From Halicephalobus mephisto (taxonomy: Eukaryota > Nematoda > Chromadorea > Rhabditida > Panagrolaimidae): DNA of 64,000 bases. Within the stretch, counting starts at the first letter, position 1; the number at the start of each line of letters is the position of its first letter. The translations under genes and the position numbers were made by a program. This document shows, in pieces, positions 57,428 to 64,000 of the stretch. Where the stretch lies: the NCBI GenBank assembly GCA_009193035.1, contig SWDT01000006.1, positions 620,001 to 684,000 on the forward strand, in the 5' to 3' direction. The notes beneath the pieces were generated by a model. That model was not told the DNA's origin. It did not search any database and was given only the letters and a program-made list of their open reading frames with translations.

Positions 57428-58429
57428 ATGGACAGAAGGATACATTATTCCGGAGAGATTCCTTACGAACCTGAGAGTGACGAAAGCGAAGAATCCGATG
57501 TTGAAGAACGCGAGAAAAGAAGACAACTCCTCCGCGAAAGATCCAAGAAAAACGAGGAGGAAGAACTATTGGCAAAGGAGGAGGATTCTGAAGAAGGTAG
57601 TGAGTCAGAAGAGGAATCCAGTGAAGAGGAATCTGAGGAAGAAGTGAAACTCAAGCCGGTCTTCGTCAGCAAGAAGGAAAGAGTTACTCTTGTCGACGTC
57701 GAGAAGGAACAGAAAGAACTTGACAAATTGAAGATCGAAGAGGAAAAACGAAAAGAGGAAAGGAAACAGCAGACACTCCACATGATCGAGGAGATGCGGA
57801 GGAAGGAGGAGGAGGCCGAGCGAAGGAAGAGAGAAGATGCCGTTGACTTGAAGGCCATTGACACCGACGATGAGAACGACGGAATCGCCTACGAAGCCTG
57901 GAAAATCCGTGAAATGACCAGATTAAAGAGGAATAGAGAAGAGCGGCTAGCGCGGGAAAAGGAACTCGCCGAAATCGAGGAAATACGCAACATGACAGAG
58001 GAGGAACGGGAGAAGTACAGGGCTGCGAATCCTAAAGTCATCACGAACAAGGTTTGTTCATTTATATTATTCAGCATTCCATTTAACTGTTTTCAGCAAA
58101 ATAAAGGCAAGTACAACTTCCTCCAAAAGTACTACCATCGTGGTGCTTTCTTCCTGGACGCAGAAGATGAGATTTTCAAGAGAAATTACGCCGAAGCCAC
58201 TGGTGACGATGTGGTTGATAAAACTGTCCTGCCGAAGATCATGCAGGTCAAAGACTTTGGCAAGTCCTCCAGGTCGAAATGGACTCACTTGACTGCGGAA
58301 GATACGACGGACCACCAAGGTGTCTGGGCCAGTCAAAACCCTCTCAATCAGAAGTTTGTTCAAAAACAAGCGGCAGGCATGAGAAATGTATTTGAAAAGC
58401 CTGCGTTGAAGAAGAGGAAAGTCGAATAA
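57428..58429 (+). CDS. mfap-1: MFAP1 family spliceosomal protein, N-terminally short
   Basis: Exons 57428-58051 and 58097-58429 with a 45-nt intron; 318 residues. After an acidic, Ser/Glu-rich start come [14 protein letters not shown], long charged helices, [22 protein letters not shown] joined to [39 protein letters not shown], and the C-terminal [17 protein letters not shown] equivalent. MFAP1 joins the B complex of the spliceosome. Compared with animal MFAP1 (over 430 residues) about 120 N-terminal residues are absent and no room remains upstream. The intron length is a multiple of three and has no stop, so retention would insert 15 residues ([15 protein letters not shown]). First gene of the predicted plus-strand operon. 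Confidence 0.95.
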   Translation: MDRRIHYSGEIPYEPESDESEESDVEEREKRRQLLRERSKKNEEEELLAKEEDSEEGSESEEESSEEESEEEVKLKPVFVSKKERVTLVDVEKEQKELDKLKIEEEKRKEERKQQTLHMIEEMRRKEEEAERRKREDAVDLKAIDTDDENDGIAYEAWKIREMTRLKRNREERLAREKELAEIEEIRNMTEEEREKYRAANPKVITNKVCSFILFSIPFNCFQQNKGKYNFLQKYYHRGAFFLDAEDEIFKRNYAEATGDDVVDKTVLPKIMQVKDFGKSSRSKWTHLTAEDTTDHQGVWASQNPLNQKFVQKQAAGMRNVFEKPALKKRKVE

Positions 58430-58589
58430 CGGGTCATTGATCTTTCTTATTTTTGTTTACATGTATAAAAGAATTTCTTCAGCCTCAAGTTTGTTTCTCT
58501 CCCGTTGCATTCGGGCAATGTTATTTTCGAGTTTTGAATGTCTTCATTTTTTGGAATTTCAGGTTATCTGATTGTGACCTGTCGAAACG

Positions 58590-59294
58590 ATGATTGGGAA
58601 GAGCTCTCGTTGCTTGGCCCCGTTGATCAATTCTCAAATTGGTGGAAAACGTTTTAAGCATGTCTTGCCTGATTTGCCATATGACTACAATGCTCTCGAA
58701 CCTGTCATTTCTGCGGAAATCATGCAGCTTCATCATCAGAAGCATCACGCTACGTACGTCAACAACTTGAATGTTGCTGAAGAGAAGATTCAAGAAGCTA
58801 TTTCCAAAGGTAAAGGAAATGTTTTCAATCATTGACTGGATGTTGTGATTTTAGGCGATATTCGTACTGCTATTCAACTTCAAGGAGCTCTCAAATTTAA
58901 TGGTGGTGGACATATTAACCACAGTATCTTCTGGACGAACCTCTCCAAGGACGGAGGAGAACCGACGGGAGATCTCCTCAATCAGATCAAACAAGATTTC
59001 GGATCTGTTGAGAACCTCCAGAAGCAGTTGAGTGCCATCACTGTTGCTGTCCAGGGATCTGGATGGGGATGGCTTGGCTACTGCAAGAACCGTAAGAGGC
59101 TCCAAATCGCCACTTGCCCGAATCAAGACCCTCTTGAACCGACTACTGGCCTCGTTCCTCTCTTTGGCATTGATGTCTGGGAACATGCCTACTACCTTCA
59201 GTACAAGAACGTTCGTCCTGATTACGTCAATGCTATCTGGAAGATCGCCAACTGGAAGAACATTGACGAACGCTTCCAGCACGCTCGTCAGTGA
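58590..59294 (+). CDS. sod-2: Mitochondrial manganese superoxide dismutase
   Basis: Exons 58590-58809 and 58855-59294, phase 1, 219 residues. The first ~25 residues are basic and hydroxylated (mitochondrial targeting). Mature part starts [18 protein letters not shown]. Metal ligands are visible: His in [15 protein letters not shown], His in [11 protein letters not shown], Asp/His in [29 protein letters not shown] carries the glutamine typical of Mn enzymes. It converts superoxide to peroxide in the matrix. It starts 160 bp after mfap-1; an AATTTCAG acceptor at about 58561 lies 29 nt before the ATG, consistent with operon trans-splicing. A sod-3-like paralog cannot be excluded. Confidence 0.97.
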
Positions 59295-59491
59295 ATCTAG
59301 TTGTTTCCAAAATTGTAGTTTTACGAATTCTGTATATTTATTCCTAGGAAATTACCGTTTTCCTTCTCGGATTTGCTGGTATTTTTGCTTTTTGTTTGAA
59401 TAAGTTTAGGATTTGAAGTTCCGGAAGTTAAGGTGTTCAATTCGCCTACTATTTTTTAATGTTTTTCGTTTTATGTATTTCGTTGTTTTAG

Positions 59492-59758
59492 ATGTCTTTG
59501 CTGAACAGGGTTTTTACACCTTTTGGACCGTTTCAACTGGCAGTGAGGTATAATTGCCCCTGGCACAGAAGTAACTGGAGACCTTGTTATTTCCCTTTTT
59601 CGTTGAGGGACAAACTGCGATACAGGACTGTTGAGGCTTACTCGAAGTACCCTGGAGGAAGAGAACTGATTATGAGAAGGGTCCTTAGAGAAGATCACTT
59701 TCTAGGATGGCAATACCCGACAAAACCTAAGCAGAGGAAGTTATCATTCCCACTTTAG
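59492..59758 (+). CDS. Small basic protein, probably mitochondrial, function unknown
   Basis: Single exon, 88 residues. The ATG follows TTGTTTTAG directly, an SL-type acceptor, and sod-2 ends 197 bp upstream, so it looks like the last gene of the operon. It is rich in Arg, Tyr and Trp: YNCPWHRSNWRPCYFPFS, RYRTVEAYSKYPGGREL, LREDHFLGWQYPTKPK. Size, charge and operon company suggest a mitochondrial ribosomal or respiratory subunit, but I cannot name the family. Its stop lies 49 bp from the stop of chaf-2 on the other strand. Confidence 0.75.
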   Translation: MSLLNRVFTPFGPFQLAVRYNCPWHRSNWRPCYFPFSLRDKLRYRTVEAYSKYPGGRELIMRRVLREDHFLGWQYPTKPKQRKLSFPL

Positions 59759-59807
59759 ACACGGTTAGACTTTAGTGAAAAAAATAAAAAATCAAAATGA
59801 ATTTCAA

Positions 59808-61500
59808 TCACTCGTCATCTTTCAACAATACAGTTTCAATTTTCTTTTTAGATTTGCTTGCCATAACCATTGTCGGCTTGGAACTCACCGGAGAACCATC
59901 CCGTTTTGCATTGACTGGAGCAAAGAACTTGAGCAACGATGGAGTTCCTTGAGTTGCTGCTGATTTAGGAGTGGATTGTTTACCAGGAGGGTTCTTCTTA
60001 GGAGTAGTTTCTTCTTCTGATTCCTTCTTTGATTTTTTCTTTTTTGGTTCTTCTGAGTTTTCAGTTCCTTCTTTTGGTGTTTTCGGATTTTTCGTCTTCT
60101 TCAAAACCGGGGAATCTCGTCCACTAATGTCTTCAGGAATAGGCGTAGTTTCGCCTATTTTCTTCACAGGGAGAACGATGAAGGTGTTGTAGCCTTCCAT
60201 GGAACTGACTACCATGGATTTTCCATCAGGGGTCCAGCACAGAGAGGTCAGGTTATCGTAATGTAAGTTGTCGACGTACATGAAAGGTGTTCGGGTTTGA
60301 GAATCATGGAGAATCACTGTATCTACTGTCATGACAGCGAAGATCACTCGGTAAGGAAGACCAAGGAAGTTTTCTTCCATGTCTTTCCGGAGGGAATAGA
60401 GCACAGGACTGGACCGGGCGAGAATCGTGGCCTTTGTCGAAGGAATCAGGACGTGGGGACGGCATTTGTCCAGATCGCTTCTTCTGAAGACATAAGTGCC
60501 GTAAACGTTGTGACCCGGAAGTTCCAGATGAGCAGCTGGAGATTTACGAAATTAATCGGGAATTACCCAAGGGACTTACTCGGAACGAAAAGTAGAGATC
60601 CACAAGGGGAAAAATCGACCGTCCTGGCAAAACAAGCAAGTTGAAAATCGTGAAAGAGCTTGTACGGTAGTTCTGGGTTAGTCTGGATTCCGTTGACGGA
60701 GACATTGAGTTTCTCGACGGCGAAGGCACTTCGTAACTTGTAGCTCTTCTTCGTGTCCAAGACATCCAGTCTTCTGTCTGTGGAGAACGAGATCAAGTAC
60801 TTTCCTCGAGGGTCCCAAGCAAGACCAACGGGGAAATGCCGGAAATTCCGAAGGGACCAAAGCACTTTGCCTAAAATCCAATCGATAGTTACGGAAGGGA
60901 GTTATATCAAACCGTTAACAATGTCCTGCACAACGATAGAATCGTCGTTGCTTGCCGAGGCTAGAAATTGGCTACACGAACTCCATGCTAAGCAAGTCAC
61001 ATCACTAGCATGTCGGAGACTCCCTTTCCTGTATTGCTTCCAGTTTTCCTTGTTCGGCGGCAATTCCAAGTCGGCAGCAGGCTCAGGCAAGGGGGTTTCG
61101 TCGCAGTGAAACCACGTAATCAGTCCTCCGTAAGCGTCTCCAGAAGCCAGATACTGGCCTAAAAGGTGTGTTTCGTGTAAAGTCCATATATAAACGACGA
61201 AACAAGAGCAAATTCGGACTCACCGTTCGGAGAGAACTTGCAGCAATTCACGGCCCCTTGATGGCCGTCCAAATTCGCGATGAATTCCACTTTCAGGGGC
61301 TTCTGGGGGTGGATTTCGTAGCAGTACTCCCAGATCCGGACCTCTCCACTAACTCCAACAGTAGCCAGTTTGTAGTATCTTTCACAGTTGTATTCGACCT
61401 CACGGACCCGGGTCGCCGGATGAGGCGTCTGTTGGATGTCGAGACAAGTGATGGCTTTCCTGTCGTCGAACCAGTAGATCTCTGGCATGTAAAGATACAT
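59808..61500 (-). CDS. chaf-2: Chromatin assembly factor 1 p60 subunit (CHAF1B), WD40 protein
   Basis: Exons 61500-61224, 61158-60913, 60870-60580, 60535-59808, all joins phase 1; 513 residues. The WD repeats follow the CAF-1 p60 plan: LATVGVSGEVRIWEY, LDGHQGAVNCCKFSPNG, YLASGDAYGGLITWF, HASDVTCLAWSSCSQFLASA, PVGLAWDPRGKYLISFSTD, ARTVDFSPCGSLLFVP, and later LTSLCWTPDGKSMVVSS. The last ~120 residues are Lys/Glu/Pro-rich and end with TPSLLKFFAPV, a PCNA-box-like motif with Thr in place of the first Gln. p60 deposits H3-H4 behind replication forks with p150 and RbAp48. A second in-frame ATG (MPEIYWFDD) four codons in is closer to the usual family start. An acceptor TATTTCCAG stands just upstream. 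Confidence 0.95.
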
Positions 61501-61920
61501 CGTTGGAGTGCTTCTGGAAATAATATATAAAGGAATTCAATAAAGAGAAGAGAAAAAAGTTACAGAGTAATCTACGGGGTAAGTGGAATTTTGCGACTAT
61601 GTTTTGGCGCCATTCCGAAAATGCGCCCAGGTTTCCCGCTAGGACAGCAATTCGGGCTAAATTCATACCAGTTTTCTTCCGTGTTCTTGGCCCGGTTATA
61701 TTGATTCAGGTCCTTTTTTCCTTTCTGCGCCTTGTGATTTTTGCAAGTCGTGCAAATAACGGGAATTCCAGGAGCTTCTTCTGTAATCCAACTTCTGGTA
61801 AGTTTATTTCCTGTTTCTTTTCATATATGGGAATTACTAAATATATTCAGCAAAAAAGCTGTAGTTGCTAGCCTTGTTTTTTTTCAAACCGACAAATTTG
61901 GCCGAGTTCTGGTTGTGCAG
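61501..61920. promoter_or_regulatory. Divergent promoter region of chaf-2 and the CERT-like gene, with E2F-like site
   Basis: TTTTGGCGCCATT at about 61603 matches an E2F site. Exon-like pieces with good borders (GAGCTTCTTCTGTAATCC ... GTAAGT at about 61800) suggest a non-coding first exon of the plus gene. Contains TTCATATATGGG at about 61820. Confidence 0.5.
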
Positions 61921-64000
61921 CTGCAGAAGACAAAACTGTCGTCGTCACCAAGTCCTCCGAAACCGTCCAATCTTGCCCTAAGTGAAGGATTTCCTCGAAT
62001 GAATGAGATTTCTTTGAACGGAAACGTGTTCAAGTACACCAATTTCCTCTATGGATACCAGGAAAGATTCTTCAAAATCGAAAATGGGAATATTTTTTAT
62101 TACCTAACCAAAGAAAGCGTCAAGGACGGATGCAGGAAGTACCGTCAATTGGTCAATTTTGCTATCGAAGTAAGCTTTAGTACTTTTTAGAGATTTTAAT
62201 ATATGAACTTCAAATTTGATACATGAATTTCAACATTCATATATCAGATTTAATTTTCGATATATGAACTTCAAATTTGATACATGAATTTCAACATTCA
62301 TATATCAGATTTAATTTTCGATATATAAACTTTAATTTTGACACATGAATTTCAACATTCATATATCATATTTAATTTCTGATATATAAACTTTAATTTC
62401 TAATATATTAATTTTGTTTTTAGCATATGAGTTTAATTTCTGATATATGAATTTCACTTTTAGATGGATGAAAGCGATTCTCGTCGATTTGATATTGTTT
62501 TCCCCGATGAAAGATGGTGTTTAAGGTTCAAAAACGAAGACGAGATGATTGTTTGGAAGAACGCACTCAGAGCTTTTTTAGTGAGTTTATTTTTCATTTA
62601 ATTGTTTAAATATTTCTTCAGCCTATGCCGGTTTCGCCAGTTCCTAACAGAGCGCATTCGATTGATATGCACAAACTCGCCATAATGTCTCAGAATATGG
62701 ATGCTCAATACGAATTCATCGCGGATTTCCTCGACAAATTCCTCGGGTCTCAAACTGAGCCCTTTGATCTGACGACTATCGAACAAACAATCGACCGATG
62801 TCGTCAGTTGGAGCACAATCTGAAGCAGATCCGGGCTATGCTGAGATTGCAACAAGTGAAGGAAAGCATCATGAGCGAGGACGAATGGCACGATGCTGAC
62901 GACGGGGATATTCAGCTGGACAAAGAAATGATCAATGAAATACAAAAGGTTTCGGTTTTTGCGTTTTCGATAATATTTACACAATTTTAGGATCTGAAAA
63001 CAGCTCAAGCCGAGGAATCCAAAAAACAAGAAGCTTTGGAGTCCTTAGATCCTGTGCCTAGTCCGCTTTATAAGAAAATCCTGGCGTTGACGGCGGATCA
63101 AGTTAAGTATGCAAAATCCGGAGTTGATGAAGGCATTTGGGAGCTGTTTTGTGAAGACGGAGTGATGAAGATGTACAAACGGGAAATGGAAAGCGAAGAC
63201 GGTCTCATGGTAGATCCTCTCAAAGCAGTTCACACAGTCAAGGTGAGTCAATATTCACTTCTTATTTTCCATTGAGTAAGCAAGCAACCCGTCCTCAGGG
63301 GATTGAATCCTAGTTAGGTTTTTTCGGATATCGGTCAACATAGTCATATAGTCACTACTGTACAGGAGTGGACAAAGGCCTATTTCTATACAACTCTAAT
63401 TCAGAAATTTCTAGGTTTATCTAGACTGAACGGAGTTCCAAAAAGTATCTACGAAATAATCACTTTGTAGAACCAAATTTGACGCATAGGCTGTTCAGTT
63501 TCTAAAAATTCCCGTCGAAACAATTTTGTAAAAAGTTCATATATGATTTTACAAATGATTGCAGAATTTTGTAAGATTGTGAAATCACTATTGTACAAAA
63601 CTGAAATTACCACATGTCGCTTTAATATTTAATAATTTCCAAAATTTCGTCCTAAGATAATTTTGAGGAACTTTTATGACTTTTATAATATTATGATTAA
63701 TTATCCTTTTAGGGTGTCTCAGCTAAAGAATATATTGATTGTTTTTTCAAAGCGGAATATAAGCCAGAATGGGATGGTGAGTTCAGACTCGTTTATTAAT
63801 GTTCAATGGTTGTTAAGGCTGAGTTCATTTGTTCTTTGACCAGCATAATTTTAGATACTCTTATGAAAATTACGGTAGTTGAGAAGATTGATGATGATAC
63901 AATGGTTCTACATCAATTGCATAAGAAAGTTTGGCCAGCAGCTCAAAGAGAATCTCTTTTTTGGACCCATTTTGAAGATGTCAGTAATCAAAAAGACGAC
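61921..64000 (+). CDS. CERT/GPBP-type ceramide transfer protein (PH, FFAT-like, START), 3'-truncated by window end
   Basis: Exons: 61921(or earlier)-62169, 62464-62580, 62622-62948, 62991-63242, 63713-63776, 63855 to the window end; phases 0,0,0,0,1. First ATG in frame is 61999 (MNEISLNGNVFKYTNFLYG) but the frame is open back to an acceptor before 61921, so the start is unsettled. PH domain: YTNFLYGYQERFFKIENGN to MIVWKNALRAFL. A coiled middle region follows (QTIDRCRQLEHNLKQIRAM). SEDEWHDADDGD is an FFAT-like, VAP-binding motif. The START domain begins after LTADQVKYAKSGVDEGIW and contains DPLKAVHTVKGVSAKEY and LHKKVWPAAQRESLFW. This layout is that of CERT, which carries ceramide from ER to Golgi. 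Confidence 0.92.
62190..62460. repeat. 61-bp tandem repeat with CATATATC/GATATATG in a CERT intron
   Basis: TTCAACATTCATATATCA recurs at about 62229, 62290 and 62351, alternating with GATATATGAACTTCAAATTT. Each unit has several TATATG half-palindromes. Confidence 0.85.
63300..63712. other. Long intron of the CERT-like gene
   Basis: No repeat array and no open frame. One CATATATG palindrome (GTTCATATATGATT) at about 63536. Confidence 0.4.

Noticed and set aside
57463..57864. Serine-rich antisense frame in mfap-1
   Set aside because: Complement of the Glu/Lys/Arg codons of the real gene (GAG/GAA gives CTC/TTC).
57383..58429. Unspliced MFAP1 with a start upstream of 57428
   Set aside because: The 15 extra residues disrupt [18 protein letters not shown], and the [14 protein letters not shown] start is more natural.

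Overview
The window looks like nuclear DNA of a rhabditid nematode close to Caenorhabditis; I did not identify the species. The support is: short introns with GT(A/R)AGT donors and TTTTCAG acceptors, 45-50 nt introns beside multi-kilobase AT-rich ones, acceptor-like TTTTTAG placed directly against internal start codons (as at SL2 trans-splice sites), and recognisable nematode gene families (MEX-3, MAG-1, class I HDAC, SOD-2, CUB-like and C-type lectin proteins, Cys-loop channel).

Layout. 0-11.2 kb: three secreted, gut/immune-type genes (two-domain C-type lectin +, phospholipase B -, multi-domain CUB-like protein +). Between the last two lies a graveyard of retroelement pieces, including an RTE-like endonuclease remnant and a short insertion with 17-nt target duplications. 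The phospholipase and CUB-like genes each contain several apparent indel frameshifts. 11.2-13.9 kb: gene-free DNA rich in the palindrome TTCATATATGAA. 13.9-26.5 kb: mex-3 on the minus strand, four exons assembled with matching phases, introns of 2.7-4.7 kb filled with repeats. 26.5-36.5 kb: AT-rich repeat territory with islands that look like exons of one or more unidentified genes; the best are two phase-compatible minus-strand exons at 35.3 and 36.4 kb. 36.9-43.9 kb: a four-pass membrane protein (frame-broken) and a Cys-loop ligand-gated channel, both minus, with an intact unrelated plus-strand membrane gene nested in the channel's first intron. 44-53.6 kb: a gene desert of tandem repeats, MITE-like hairpins and hundreds of bases of AGTCACTATCC dyads. 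53.6-64 kb: a compact, gene-dense block.

The right block is organised in operon style. hda and mag-1 run leftward 192 bp apart; mfap-1, sod-2 and a small basic protein run rightward with 160 and 197 bp gaps. The two units share a ~317 bp bidirectional promoter. chaf-2 (CAF-1 p60) runs leftward, ending 49 bp from the small protein gene, and diverges from a CERT-type lipid-transfer gene cut off by the window end. An E2F-like TTTTGGCGCC sits between chaf-2 and CERT.

The most unusual property is in the noncoding DNA. Several short motif families, many with dyad symmetry, occupy separate territories (CATATATG; TTCGTGTCRRGACC; TTCCACTCRAGACC; AGTCACTATCC; HSE-like TTCnnGAA; CCAATTGCGCGGGAAA in 145-bp repeats). 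They are dense in introns and spacers and appear absent from confident exons. Three of them share a similar skeleton (...GTC...ACC/TCC), so they may be diverged forms of one element. All calls come from reading the sequence by eye; no database search was run.
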